Assembly (NCBI GenBank): GCA_007922305.1 | Contig: ML677335.1 | Span: 22,911,904-22,975,903 of the forward strand | Direction of reading: 5' to 3' | Length of the DNA: 64,000 bases | Source of the DNA: Dermatemys mawii | Taxonomy: Eukaryota > Chordata > Testudines > Dermatemydidae | Part shown: in pieces, positions 36,301-51,300 of the stretch | Layout: the number at the start of each line of letters is the position of its first letter | Numbering within the stretch: position 1 is the first letter of the stretch | The notes under the pieces: model-generated | What the model was told of the DNA's origin: nothing | What the model saw: the letters and a program-made list of their open reading frames with translations, nothing else | Databases searched by the model: none | Program-made: the position numbers and the translations under genes

Positions 36301-39300
36301 GAGAGGGGGTGCAGTAGCCAGGGTATGGGGTGACTGGGAATGTGTGGGGGTGCAGGAGTCAGGCTTAGGGGTGTGGCCTGGGATTGTGTGGGTGTTCCCA
36401 GTCCCCTGCTCTGAGTGGCTCACGGCAGAGGGCTGGAGAGGCTGTGTTCTGATTCTACCCCCCTTCCTCAAGGCCCCGTCCCCGCCTCCTCCCCAGAGCT
36501 GTGAGTGTGCTACGGCTCGGCTTCTTCCCCTTCCCCTCCCTTGCCTGGGCAATCAGCTGTTTGGCAGCAGAGAGGGAGAGGAATGCAGCAGGCTGGGGGA
36601 AGAAGCCGGGGAGGGGGGAGCTTGACTGCTGGCAGAGCCTGCCCTGCAGCAGGAGCCGGCAGGACCAAACTTCTGCCCCCTGTTCCTGCAGAAAAGAGTG
36701 GAGGGCGGGGGCACCGTGGTAAATCCGGTACTGCAGGGTAGGCAGTATCGTGCCATTAAAAATCGACTTGCGTGCCGTAGGTTGCTGACCCCTGTTCTAA
36801 AAATCACCAGGGGCTTTAAAATAATGAGATTATGTAGAAATAATAGACTTGGTGTTTATTTTCCTTGTTTTTGAGCTTTAGGGTGCACTGGGGTCATATT
36901 TTGAAACTTTCTGCACAGCCACAAGGACTAGAAAAACTTACTTTTTCTTTAAGAATGAAGGCTGAAATCATCATGCATCCCCTTGACTCCAGGAACTGGG
37001 GCCTTAAGGAAACCAATAATTAAGAGACTCATGATGAAATTCTGAGAATTGGCAACACTGTAAATACTGAATACCTTCTTTTCAGTAGGAGCTCTACTTA
37101 CCTGGAAGGCAGTTCAATGTCTAAATTAGGAATAAGTCTTCTTCAGTGCCTTTATTGATAGTGATTTGAAAAGGTGTGGGGTGGGCTTACCTTCTGTAAT
37201 ATGTTTTTTTATTTGTTTGTTTTTCCCCCAGGACACCTTTGTTCCCTATAAGGAAATCATCCTCATGTATTTAGAAAAAGCAAGGAGCTTTGTGAATGAA
37301 CAGTGTACTGGAATGGAACCCTGGCAACTGATTGGCTCGACATTTGCTTCTACTCTGGTGGTGGTGTGGCTGCACGGTATTCTCTTCCAACCAGAGAGTG
37401 AGTACCTTGGCACGTCTCTCTGGAGTTGGGTTTCCTAGTGTGCTTGTGGGGAAGGGTTATTTCTCATGTAAATATTTGTGACTAGGATCCCAGTGGGGGC
37501 CAACTGAGGTCACTCAGGGTGAACTGCAAAGAATGGGGCAGATAAGCCCCAAAGATTTACCAAGCCAGCGCAAAACAGCTTCTTTATTACCTCACTGGTT
37601 GCCCAGAAACCAACAACACAGTTCTCTTAAAGCGACCCAGCCTCAGGCCTCCATCCAGTTACCCAAGTAAAATCTAATGAAGATTTCTGAAAATCTAATT
37701 TCATCATATAAAAGAGAGGTTCTACCAATCCCAAACGATCAGACACATTACCTCCCAGGTCAGTGAATATTCCAGGTCTTAGCCAAATACACACTTACAG
37801 CCATTTATTATTAACTAAACTAAAATTTATTAAAAAAGGGAAGGATTGAGAGTATGGTTAAAAGATAAATATACATGCAGACATGAGTTCAGTTCTTGAG
37901 GTTCAGATGCATAGCAGAGATGGTGAACTTCATAGCTGGAAAGAGTTCTTTTAGAATTTAGTCCATAGTTTTTCAGGCAGTTCTCGGACTCGCAACACAA
38001 TCGGTTCCTGAAAATTGCATTGTAAACTCAGAACCACAATGCACTCCATTGAGGGACCAAGCGCTGTAAAGTCGAAACCAATTGTCGTAAGTCGAATCAG
38101 GCTGTTAATTCAGAAACGTTGAAAGAGCCGTTTGTTGTAAATTGAACATCGTAAAGTTGAGGACTGCCTGTAGTCCAATGCCCAAAATTATATTCAGGTG
38201 TTTCCAGCTGAACTGGGACCTCAGTCTTGCGACTCTAACTTACCCTGATGCAGTTTAAGCAGATCTGAGGTAAAAAGGATTGGGACCCAAGGATCTTTTA
38301 TACAATTTCAGGCCTTCTTTGACAGAGTTGGAGTCCCTTGGGGGAACAATAGGCCCCCATTTCCTGAACGTTGTTCATTATTTACACAGATTAACATAAG
38401 GCAATGGCCTATTTCTCCACCATTCACAGATGATTTGCTATACATTTCAAAGATCCATGAATACATTGATGTCCCGTGTTTACAATTCATTTAAATGCTA
38501 GGTTGTTCTTTTGATCTCAGAATGATCAGAATACAGCATAAACAAGGACTGTGGATTACATTGTTGACCACTACCCATATTTATGTAAATACACTAAAAC
38601 ACAAACATTATCTCTCCATGTGTTTTTAAGGCAGTGGTCCTCAACCTTTTTGTGGCCGATAGCACATTCCTGTGCTATGCCGTGTCCTCTTGTGCCCGGG
38701 GCATGTCCGCCAAAAAACCACTGAAATGCCTGCTTCCACTGTCGGTAGCATTTTGGCGGCCCCGCAGTGTTTGTCCCGGTGTCTTCCGAAATGCCGCCAA
38801 CAGTGGAAGCAGGCACGTCAGTGTTTTTTTGGCGGACACACTCCGGCAGGCGCACATAAATGCCCTGGCGGGTGCCATGGCATCCGGGGGCACCACGTTG
38901 GGGACCACTGCTTTAAGGGTTGAATTTGGTCCTTCATCCTGCAGGATGTTTAACCCTTTCCATCCACGCATCACAGCATTATAAACAGGCTTCTGATGTA
39001 ACCCAGCATGTACCAGTAAAATCTCTGCTTATCATTTTAAGGTCAAGACGTGGCGATGTTTCAGTAGCTAAATCATTCCATATTAGGGAGTGGTGGAAGA
39101 CAGTTTAGAGTGTGCCTATGTGATGGAGAAAAGTTGCCGTGCTCTTCCCCTCCCATTGGACTTCTGGTAAACACTGATTTGCTGGTCACTTCTGTGGATC
39201 AAAAGTCAGAAATAGTCACCTTTGAGTTCTGTGCTCTGGTGAGGTTCAAGATGGGGAATCCTAACACAATAGTAAAACATCAAGAGTGGAGGATGATCCG

Positions 39301-42300
39301 AAACACATCTTGGGCTGAAGAAAGGGGCTCCCTTTCCTTTCCATTAGTCATACACGTTTACTGTCTGAAGGCCAGATATTTAAGATACATACTCACATGT
39401 TTTCATCTATTCTGAGCCATTTTTCTTGTTTGAACTGTAAAAATTAAATGGGATCTCTTGGTCTATTGCCATGCATTCCTCTTAATTGTGGCAAGGTGGT
39501 GATAAAGATCACTGCACCTATCTGAGAGAGGAGGCTGTAATGCCTTGAGAGTCCCATAGGAGTGTGTGATAGTTTCTAGTGGCTGTTGTTAGGAGTAACA
39601 GCCCAATAATTTGGTGTTTAATTTTGTGCTTCTCCCACAGTTTCCCAGGGGACGGAAAAGTACATTTGAATAGCTAAAAACACTCTTTTTAGCAAGAATA
39701 AACAACAGATTTCTTGGCTCAGAGTTTTAAGCTCACACAATACTAATACCTGGGTTTAGTTTTAATATAATTTGTTTTTTAAATACTTTCATAGTGTTGG
39801 GAAATCTTAGATTAAACATCTTGAATTTTATTTACGTATACAATAAAAATTTAAAAGTAAAAAAAAGTATACAGAAACTTGCACACCTATAAAACAATCT
39901 GCTTTTTGTTTATCAACAAAGTATGTAATACAAATGCTTTCCAAAGTTTAATCTACTAAATGTTTACTGCAGAACATTAGTGCTAAAGTTAGTTGTTTGT
40001 ATTCTCCTGTTGGTGTCTCAAGATAAAAGAAGAGAAGCAACGCAAAGGAGTCATACTAGTATCAAAGATAAGGATTGTGAAGCTTCTAGAGCAGGGGTGG
40101 GCAAATTACATCCCGTGGGCTAATTCTGTCTGGCCCCCCAAACCCCCTGGGGGCAGAGCTGCACACTCTAGCCAATCAGCACGGCAGCGTGTCTGGTTCC
40201 AGGCCAGACATGCTGTTCTGAGTGGCATGATAATGGGGCAGGGGGGTTTGATAAGGGCCAGAGAGTCTCAGGGGGCAGTTGGGGAATGGGAGGGTTGGAT
40301 AGGGTGTGGGAGTCCGAGGGAGCCTGTCAGAGGGTGGGAGTGTGGCTAGGGGTCAGGGCAGTCAGGGAGCAGCGGGATTGGATAGGGGGTGGAGTCCTGG
40401 GGGGTGATTAGGTGCAGGGGGGTCTCTGGAGGGAGTGGTCAGGGGACAAGGAGCAGGGGGGCTTAGGTGGGGGTGGGATCCTGGGGAAGTGGTTAAGGGT
40501 GTGTGGGGGAGTGTCTGGAGGGGGTGATAAGGAGACAAGGAGCAGGGTTGGTTGGATGGGTTGGGGATTCTGATGTGGGGGGCAGTTAGGAGGGCAGGAA
40601 GTGGGAGACGGTCAGATAGGGGTGGGGCCAGGCTGTTTGGGGAGGCACAGCCTTCCCTACCCAGCCCTTCGTACAATTTTGCGATCCCCATGTGACCCTC
40701 GGGCCAAAAAGTTTGCCCACCCCTGCTCTAGAGTGAGATTTTAAGATAGTTTCAGATATTTCTTCATGGAAATGTTATCTGTAGCTGCTGATGTTAACCT
40801 AAAAGTATATATAAAGTATGGTGTCTTCAATTCCAGTGAGCTAACCTTAAGTCACTTTTCTGTGGCTAAGGATCCATGGCATCCCTCTGCTGGATTAAAT
40901 TCTGATAGTCTCTGAACAGCTATCTTCCAAAGATGGTATTGAGCATAGCTAACCCTATCATTGCTTCTCCAGCAAAGGTCAGAACCAGAATTTGGATTTC
41001 AATGGGATTTATATGTAACACGGCTGGAAAATTGGATATCTGTGGCACAAATCAGGTGACTTTGTCCACACCAAAAAGGAGACAGTAGTTTAGCCAAAAC
41101 ACATGTTCAGTGTTCTCCTGGTACCTGGCCACTTGCTGTGACCATTTGACAACACAATCTCTGCTTTTTGTTGCAGAGTGCAATCACTGGGCAGTAATAT
41201 TCTGCATCTAAGTTGGAAAAATGCTTTCAATAAGCATCTACTCCTTTCTCTTCTGAATAGTGGTCCTCACAGAAGTGACACACTCTCCTCCCTCACCCGC
41301 CCCAGGATTTAGAACTCTACAGACAGGTGGTATAGGCTGATGCTATTCATGTTTGTTCTCCTCCTGTCTCACCTATGACATGCTGGACACCTGAGGTGAA
41401 ATTATGACTCCACTGAAGTTAAGAGAGAAACTCCCATTGATTTTAATAGATCCAGAATTTCACCTCTGGTATTCCTCTTACAGCTTTCTATCCAGAATGC
41501 CAAATAATGCAAGAATATGTGTATATGGTGAGTTAGACAAATGTGTACTAATGACTAAACAAGGCTCTTAAATAAGCTTTGCAAGTAATCTGAGTCAGAT
41601 TTGAATATCATTCTCTGGTATATTACATCTCTGCACCTCAATCCCTCCTTCATTGTTTCATTTAGCCAAGAATTCCCACCATATATCAGCAATACTAAAC
41701 TTTAGGGTTTTTTTGGTTTATTAGCTCACAGCAGCTTGCTCAATTTTGATTTTTATTTCTTGTTTATCTCAGGTTTAACATCACGAAGTAAAAAATGGTT
41801 CTTTAAAACTCTAAGAAAACTGCCTTTTCTTGGTGCCATAGTAAGTATATGACCAGCTTTCCTTAACGTTCAGCCAGCTCTGTCTGTCTGTCCTATTTGT
41901 ATTGCAATAATGCCCAGGATACCTTTGTGGTAGGCACGGGACAAACATGAAGTCCTTGCTCCAAAGAACTTACAATCCATGTAATCTTTCTTTGGCAGTA
42001 TTGGCTTCAGAAAAGGGAGATGACATTTTCATTACCAGTAATACCAAGTGGCTGAGTTTCCCCAACTCCTTTCTGTATAGTATCAGATTTTCTGAAAATA
42101 GCCTTAGCTGATGGATGAAGGCCACAGAGATCTCTCTGGGTTATTTCTCTTCTTAACTTAACATTCTGTTTGTGTCCTCCACATGTAGTTAACTGAATGT
42201 GGTAACTGAGCCTTGTGTTATGCCAGAGGAAGAGGTTATTCTCCTTGTCTTTGGTTGGTTTAGAATTCCTATCGGTGTTAGGAATGGCTTGGACTCTACT

Positions 42301-45300
42301 CTTAAGAGAGCAGAAGCTATGTAATCATTAAAACAAGAAATACAATGGAGGTTTATTTGTTTTGTTTTTTTTTACTGAAATTTAAACCTATCTACAACAA
42401 GATTCAGTAATTGTCATACTAAGAAGAGTATAATTTATTTTAAAATGCATTTGGTAAATGACAATACTGTATTTGGTGGCATACAAGGTACAGTCCCTGC
42501 CTTGAGGATATCAGTTACAATAGATAGACTAAATAAAACGAAGGATTCAGGGGCCAGGTTTGTCTTTTTTTTGACGTAATGGATGTATGAGTTAGCACAG
42601 TGGTTTTTAACCTTTTTTTTTTCATTTGCAGACCCCTATAATTTTTTTTTAAATAGAGGTGTGGACTCCTTTGGAAATCTTAAACATAGTCTGGGAACCC
42701 GCGGGGGGCTGGGGACCAGAGGTTGAAAACCACTGGCTTAGCATGATCAAGAACGCTTTCTCTCTCAGATCTTCTCTTGGCATTATTACTGATGTGTGCA
42801 ACTAGTTTTAAAAGCTCTCATCCAGCTCTTATAAACTACAAGTGTCTCCCTTTTTAAAGGGATTGATGTGCTCATACTGATGTCCTGACCAACACATTCT
42901 ACCATTGTTTGACCTGGTTGTCATAACCAGTGAGCTGTGGCAGATGAATTGAGAATTCCATGTTATATTCCATTTGTCTGTCCCTTGCTTACTGGAAAAG
43001 GAGACACAAAGTAGTTCTGGGCTTCCTACAACTGTTCCTTATTTTTACATGACCCGCATTTTCAGGATAGTGCTACTGAGATGTTGACCCATTGCAAAGA
43101 AATGGTTTAGTGTCTCCTTTGCCTAGTGCTTCCTCTGCTCAGTAGAGTCTGACTCATAAAGCTATCATGTTGCTTACAAGAGGCATTGATGTCCAGGCAT
43201 TCCAGTGTTCAGAAGTCTCTGTTATTGATGATATCTCAACGGCTATATTAGATAATGTTTCTGGGAGAGATCTGTGCTGCTGTGAGGACAAATGTGGGCC
43301 TTCAAATTGTAGACTGGGGGAGAAGTGAAAGTGTCCTAATCTTATCTATATGTTCTTTCATTGTGTTATGTTATTGTGGAACATAGATATGTTTAGAAAC
43401 TCTGAAAAAAAAATCTGATTTCTAAAGCGAGATGGTCCATAAAGTAATCCATCTTGAAACTGTGTAACTGGTATAAAATCAGCTGTTTATATTGTCATGG
43501 TCTTGGCCACCACAAAAAGGCTGGGGTGGAGCTGGGGAGCCCTGTATCTTGCTTTGCTACATCTGACAAACAAAATTATTTTCAAGATTCTAAATATGCA
43601 TTAAAGGATGAAATTAACATGCACAATATTTGGCAGTATCTGTTTAAGAAGTTAATACAGTTCACAGTGTTGAACTCACTGTTCCAGTCATTGGCACTGA
43701 ATGTTCTGTGTACCGTAGAATGTGCACAGCCTATTGTTGAAGGCATTTCATTTTCTTTTTAGATACAGAAGCAATTTAACAAGGCCTTGGATGAAGTAGC
43801 CTCTGGTTTGCAGTTCCTGAATGATGGAAAGGGTTATATCAAAGCATTGCCAGCACAAGGCATGAGCCAACCTGTACTACTAGAGAAGATGAAGGAATAC
43901 AGCTCTATGGGTATGACAGTGAACATATGCTGGTGTATACATGCAGGCAAAGGTGCTGTCTTTCTGATTTGCCAGGGGGTGCTTGACCCCCAGGCCATGC
44001 CCCTACTCCACCCCTTCCCACAAGCGCCCACCCCCACTCTGCCTCTTCCTGGTCCCTCCCCTGAGTATGTCCTACCCTTGGTCCTCCAGGTCCCCTTTCC
44101 CCCCAGTGCCTCCTGCATGTTGTTGAACAGATGATCTGTGGGAGGTGCTGTGAAGGAGGGGGAGGAGCTGATCATGTGGGCTGAGCACCCACTGTTTTTT
44201 CCAGGGGTGCTCCAGTCCCTGAGCACCCACAGACTTGGCACCTGTGTATGCAGGTCTACTTCATAGGCCTAATATTAGAATTATATGTTTACACACCTAT
44301 AAAGGTAAAATGGGCTTTGATGGTGTTCATCAAATGTTAATTGATGCTGTCCTGTAAATGACTAATACCAATCCTCATGTTTCTAGTTAACTACAATTAT
44401 TAACTAATACTCAGGCATCCCAGAAAAAAAACTCAGCTGCATGCTGAGGGTAATGGAAAATTAATTCTGTTCCATCATGGTAGAGAAATATAATGCAGAC
44501 AATCTGTGTTTAAGGGTAATGGTTACAAAGGTAATTGGAAAGTTTTTATTCTGTTTCACTGACCAGTCTGTCACAGTAACAAGGAAAGGATATTCTGCTG
44601 GGGTTATCTGAGGTGGGAACTTTCCAGTTTGGCCACTACTCTTCTTTGGATCTTTTTTCCAAAACAGATGCATTGATGCACTTTGTTCCCTTCTGCTCCA
44701 CTTCCAGTCCTAAGGGAAATAAATCATCAGCAGCAGTCCAGCTGTAATGAGCGACCCCACAGCAACAAATAAGTGAGCAGCAATGGGGGAGGAGAAACAC
44801 TTTAACTGCCTTTATTGAAAGAGTGAGGTTTCTTTTTAAACTGGTGCAGTGTCCTGACACTAAATCCTTGGCCCAGAAAAGCAAGACAATTTCTTCTTGA
44901 CTGACACTTGTAACTTGGAAAATATTTTGGAGTCAGGTCTGAATAAACTTCAGAGCAATTTACGCAATTTTCCCAATGTTAAGGTTGTGCCAGAAGCATG
45001 GTTTGTTTGTTTTGTAAAGGAAAAAATAAAGTACAAAACATTGCTGATATGGAATTTATTGCTTATCTCTGTCACTATGACTTGTAGTTTGTTATATGCC
45101 ATAGTTTCCTTGGCTTGGTTCCACGTAGACAGCATCTGAAACTTTACCGTTGAGTTATTTCTGTCGTCTGAAATCTCCGCTCCAGTTAACGTACCTGCCA
45201 CGCTCTAATAAAAAAACTTAGGGGGATTTACAGCTTCCAAAAGAGTCTGATTGGGAGGACTGGATAATATTGTATCTTTCCTGGCTTTGGGACTTCTTGA

Positions 45301-48300
45301 AATAGTTTGGCATCAATTTTACTATTTTCCTGTTCTCCACACTTCTAGAGCTTGCTGTGTCTCCTTTTTCTGTCCTCAATTTTCTATTTTCAAAATGCTT
45401 TTTTCCTCAGACTCCCTCAAAGGTGTCCCTCCAACCTCCTGAGTTTGTTTTTACTCTTATTGTTCACATCTTCTTTCTCCGAAAGCTATTTGTGAGGGAC
45501 GCTCGGACCTGAGTCCTGTGTTTGCAAGTGAAGTTGATACCCCCCGAGTCATGAAAGTTTCCCCTTCCAAGTGGAAGAGGAACATTTTTTTTTTTAGGGT
45601 TTTAAAAGGAGGAAGATTGTATTGGGTAAAATGGGGAACCGAATCCTATTGAAAACATTCCCTGAAATGGTGCATTTGTGTTACATCTTTGCTTTAGTGA
45701 TAGAAGGTTACCCAGTTAAAGCAGTTGGATACTGGACAACGTGTGGAGGTGCTTATTGGTAAGGGCGCAGCCCTAGCTCTGCCAGCCATACCTTCTGTGT
45801 TCTGAAGTTGCAGTAATTGGCATGCACTTTTAGGGTGAAAAGAGTTACTGGAGTTTTCATTGTTTATTTTAGCAGTACAGATTGGTTTGAACTGTTTTTC
45901 AGATATCTTGTAACATTGCTGAATGTTCTGTTGGCATAGTTCACTAAATAGAATCCAGCGGTGTGAACAGGTTTTTGGAGCTTGAATGGAAATTATTGCA
46001 AAGTTGTTTACATTTACTACATATACTCTATTGTAGTTACACATTGCTCAACTGTTAAATCTTTTATAGCCATTGCGTTCAGTAAAATGTGATGGAACAC
46101 TTATGGCTTCTAATTTATTACCATGAATTTTTTTGTGTGCTAATCATCCTGATACCAGGGAAGCAGGAAATATACTATAGGAAGGGTTTAGCATTTTACA
46201 TTCTGAATGCATCCACCTCAGTATAGCCTGGAAGTAACACATCAACCACAGCCTTTTTTCCAAAGCCCTTTTACATTATGAGCCAGTTAAAAACAATCAA
46301 GGGTGGAGAGGAGAGAGAAACCTTAATCTAAACATCTCTGATTTATCCAAATTTTGCATAGGACTTGCCAGTTGTTAGAAGTTGCTAGTCAGTCAGGCAT
46401 TCCAGTTAAGTTGCTTTCTTTGCCATGATTTAAAAAAGTCATGTAATTCTGAGCTATTTTAATGGTAGCCTGGAGGGAATTGTTAGTGCTAATCAGTAAT
46501 GAAGAGGATCACACTTTTGAGATGCATTGCTATTAGGATAGATGCAATTTTTTGCACTTTTGAGTAGCTTTCATATCAGGATGGCTGCTTATGCAAACGT
46601 ATGCTGTTTATGCTTTTTCTTTTTCAGGTAAAGTACATTGGGAGGATGGGAAAGTCTCTGGAACAGTATACAGCGGGGAAGAGAAACTCACTCACCTGCT
46701 AGTGAAGGTAAATAAGTGTTGAAGAGGTATAATTTGTGTGATTCACACAAATACCTTTGTGGGATGAATATCCATAAACACCTTAATTCCCTACTTGTAA
46801 TTCCTATTTATTGTGTCTTGGAAGATGGTAGAACAAAGAACATTGGTCTCAAGCCAAAGGAAAAGATTGAGATAGATACGGTTGAAGGAGGGAGAGTCGT
46901 AGCAAAACATTTGTGCCATGGAATAGATGACCAAAGGCTATGGCTGTCAAAGCACCGTCACTGTAGATATTCAAAAACAGATTCAGTAAAACATTTGGAA
47001 TGATAAAGCAAGTAACAAATTACAAGGGGATGGGTAAACTGACATTGGCTAACTACACCTTGAATCTGGCCTGCAGCTATCTATTCCAGGACTAGGCTTC
47101 TGTGGAAGTTCTGACTGGGACAGTCTGTTAAGCTGGGCCCCACAGCCAAGGCAAATGACAACTTGTGACAAACTGTATAGTGCAGTCAGTATCCAGTCGG
47201 TAGTAAAATCAGAAGACTGGCTTGCTTCAGCCAAGTTTCTGTTGTGTCATAGCCAGGAACATCTCTCCTTGGGAAGGTTGAACGAGTTCTAAACAGCCCA
47301 AAGACCTGTTTAGTTGCCTAGATCAGAAATTCTTTACCTAGGAAGAAAGAACATCCTTCCCCTAGTCAGCCCTCTTCTGGGGGTAGTCTTTGTACGCAGG
47401 GGTAGGCAACCTATGGCACGTGTGTCGAAGGTGGCATGCAAGCTCACACTGTCCAGATCCTGGCCATTGGTATAGGGGGCTCAGCATTTTAATTTAATTT
47501 TAAATGAAGCTTCTTAAATGTTTTAAAAACCTTATTTACTTTACATATAACAACAGTTTAGTTATATATTAAAGATTTATAGAAAGAGACCACCTAAAAA
47601 TGTTAAAATTTATTAATGGCATGCAAAACCTTAAATTAGAGTGAATACATGAAGACTTGGCACACTACTTCTGAAAGCTTGCCCCTGCTTTATAGTAATT
47701 GTAATGAGCTCCATTTGGGTACTTAATTCAATGTTTGATTCCTATTGCCTGTTCATTTTCCTTACTTTCAGGTGTTTGAGTGTATAAATTCCATCACAGC
47801 TTTTCTTCAAGAAATCTTGCTAAATTCTTTGGTTCTACATATGTGGACACTTGTTCTGTATTTGGCTGATTACGCTGTCACCGACTTCAGTAGAATTGCT
47901 TCTGGTTCTGGCGAGTTGAGAACAGAATCAGGCCTACACTGGCTTTTGCTTGTCATGTAAAGCTATGGTTGCAAAATACTTTGGTATGAAATGGTAACTT
48001 TTGAGAACACTTTTGATGTATATCAGGTGGACAGTCTTACTGCTTCGAAGAGTTTGTTTTCCCAGCCGAACCATCTGCCTGTAGTTACTCCAGAATTCTC
48101 CCATTGCCACAGACTTGTCTGTTACTGTCATAGATCTCATTCTAAAGTTAATTATTCAAACAAGCGTATCAACTGCTTCTTGTACTAACAAGCTTTTTAG
48201 TCGCTTATTTTTTTAAAAGAATAAAAGCTGGTACCTGTAAAGCAGCCATTTGTTTTCTTTTAATAGTGGTAAGCTGAGAACAGGTGTGTTTGCACCTTAT

Positions 48301-51300
48301 AACTTATTTATACAACATTTATTACTGAAATAGGCTATTCCTCAGGTTGTTGTAGCATAATTGTACCACAGACCAGATTTGCCCGAGGGTAATTCTGGAG
48401 TTAGCTACAATGGGTAGACTGTGTGAGAGTCTCCCTCACATCTATAGCTTCAGTTACTTGTAGAAACTCCTACTATATCTGAAGTCTGCAAAACACTGCT
48501 TTGGGCTGCCCAAGACTTGCTGCTGCTGCTCCTTAGTACTGTGGCTGAAAATAGCTCATTGAATGAGGTCACTTGTATTGCTGTTTGTATTGCCACCTTT
48601 GGTTCCCATTGCAGAACCTGTTAAACAATAACCCAGATCTTGTTCTGCAATATATCATTGTAAGACAGACATGCTGGTCTCTTTCTGAAGGTTTATGAGG
48701 AGTTTGCATGGAGTAATCCCCTTCATCCAGATGTATTCCCAGGCCTGAGGAAGATGGAAGCAGAGGTGGTGAGGATGGCCTGCACACTCTTCAATGGGGG
48801 ACCTAATTCCTGTGGAGTAGTAAGTAATCCAGAAGCTAAATTAGAGCCCCACTTAAACATATGAATTTTCCTAATTTGATTCTCCATATTTCCTTTTCTA
48901 CTAGCTGTGCTAAGATTATTCCTGTATGTTTTGTTAGGCTTTTTCTACACTAGAAAGAATTTGCTGGTACATCTACACTGGAAAAGCCTCCTAACAGAGA
49001 CTTTGTTTATAATGGCAGAATTCTTTTATCCGTATAGTTTTATACCAGTTCCCTGAAAGAAAGAAATTACTCTGGCATAGCCAAATAGCTGTGTCTTAAT
49101 GGGCATACGGCTTCTGACATTGCTATACGGGCAAAATATTGTAAGCGTAGACTTGGGGGAAGGGACACAACTGACTCTAAAATGTAACTGGCTTGAGGTG
49201 GTATGTTTGAGGGCAGGTAGCTTTTCTTTAATTTTGTTCTAATCTAGAAATCTACCAGTGTGCCAAAACTAGGATTGCAAATTCCGGCCGGTTGGAGACA
49301 GCTAAGAAGCAGTTGAGGGGATTAAATGGCTTTGATCAATGGGGTGTGGTACATATTGTCCTTGTCCAACTTGTAGGCTGTCTGAACAAGTTAGCTTGCA
49401 TGGTTTTAAAGCTCACAAGCACCAAAATTAACAATTCAAAAGCATTGACTGAATTAGTTACTTGAAAAACGAGTTTTAGCCCATGTCCCACATTTCATAC
49501 TTTCTAAACATTCACACTTTGTACTAACATTCACACTTTGTACTAACAAACGTTTTATGGATCGCTCCCATAAAAATACAGCACATTTTATTATGCTTCT
49601 CATATCTCAGAGTTAGATTGTAAGCGTCTCAAGGCAGAGACTGTTTATTTTTGTAGTTGTGTTTGTGCAAATGCCGAAGTACAGTGAAATCTAGTCAGTA
49701 ACTGACATGTCTCAGCACTACTACAATACAAGTAAGAAGTGGCTGCGTTTCTAAGTTGTAGAGAACTAATTCTATCGTGGGCAAGATACTGGTGGCAAAT
49801 TATGAATTAAGTTGTCAGAACCTGCTACGCAATTGCTGCTGGTGACCCGTGCAGCCCATGTGCTGGCGTACTCTATGGCCAGATGAAGGTTTAAAAGAAT
49901 ATATCTTTGTCTGTGTCTGAAAGACACTTACTCCCACCTCTTCTCCATAATTTGCACTTTTTAGAATATTGACTAAATTATCTGAGGAGGGTAGCTTGAA
50001 TCACATTTATCTCTTTCTCTGCAATTGTGGTTTAATTGATCTCTGATTTAATAGTTGTCATGCACTTAGCAGAATTTCGCAACATTTCTCTCACATTTGG
50101 AGAACTTAACTCACAAACTTTCAAAACCTAAAATGGTTAGGTTTTTTTAAAATTGTTCATGATAGCTTTAAAAAGTGTCTAGCTTTCAGTCTAAGCGCTA
50201 TTGCCTAAATGAAAATAGAAATTACATATAAGGTAAATACAAGATTCACCAGTGGCTTCTCTCTTCATAACTAGAAAATAAATTCTAAAAAAGACATTAA
50301 ACTCCCAAAATAATAAAGAAACCAGCACTCATCCTTCCCCCTTCCCTAAAGCCTGAGTAATGAAATGGGCCTTTGCAGCATGCCCTGGAGTGCTGCAAAT
50401 TGAGGTATAAGGCTTAAGTCCTGCTGAGATTCAAACAGAAGCCTAAACAAAGCAGTCAGGGGAGTGTCAAATCTGGTGTGGAAATTACAAACTACCTTGT
50501 TGCCCAATATGCAAGGCCAGTGGGAGAGCTGACGTGGTTAGCCAGAAACTACTAAAATTGACCTAACCCTGTAATTAACTTCCTGATACTAATCTTGTAG
50601 GTGTTGAGTTCCAGCAGTGTACAAGGCACGTGTTTTGAAACAGCAGTTTTCAAAAATGGAATTAACTGTTTGTGACTAAGGGACCTCTTGGTGCCTCAGG
50701 CTCCCAGGGAAGTGTCACAGCGCTAAAGGAAGGCCTTGGAGAGGTGATGTGGAGGCCAGATGTTGTTTTGAGCACATAGTGTGACACTGTCTCAAAGGGT
50801 TAGAAGTGAGCCGTAATTTCAAAACAGTAACTTCTACGCAAGGTTTTGTACCTAAAATATTTCATCAAGACTTCTGATGGCTCAGTCATTTTAGAGAGTT
50901 GTGTTAAACAGTTAAAGGAATATTCCTTTTAAGACTTTTCAAACTTACCTGTTTTCCCCCACCTTCTATTGTTCAAATTAACACTTAAGATCACTGTCTC
51001 TGAAGGGCCAGAGAAAAGTCATTTTTATCTGTGCTTTTACTTTTTTTACTTCATGTATTTGACACTACTGACCTTGTATTGGGCAGCCAGACTTCCCTCT
51101 GTGTGGCTCTTTCAAACTTTAAAAGACAAACATTTGAAGTGGGGTATGAGGCAAGAAAATGAGGCAGATCATGGACAGCTGTGGTACCTGAATCTTTTAC
51201 TGAAGTGACAGAGTCCTGTGGCACCTTAAAGACTAACTAAAGTATTAGAGCATAAGCTTTCATGGGCTAATACCCACTTCGTCGGCATGCATCCGACGAA

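Noticed and set aside
36044..36625. Overlapping open frames in GC-rich DNA
   Set aside because: They fall within the hAT element 35658-36794 and have low-complexity Gly/Val/Trp composition from ggggtg repetition.
39993..40691. Open frames of 118 (+) and 109 (-) codons
   Set aside because: Both derive from the G-rich interior of the hAT element 40092-40725.
46716..47003. 95-codon frame just after SGPL1 exon 5
   Set aside because: It crosses a diverged CR1 fragment in intron 5 and has no recognisable domain.
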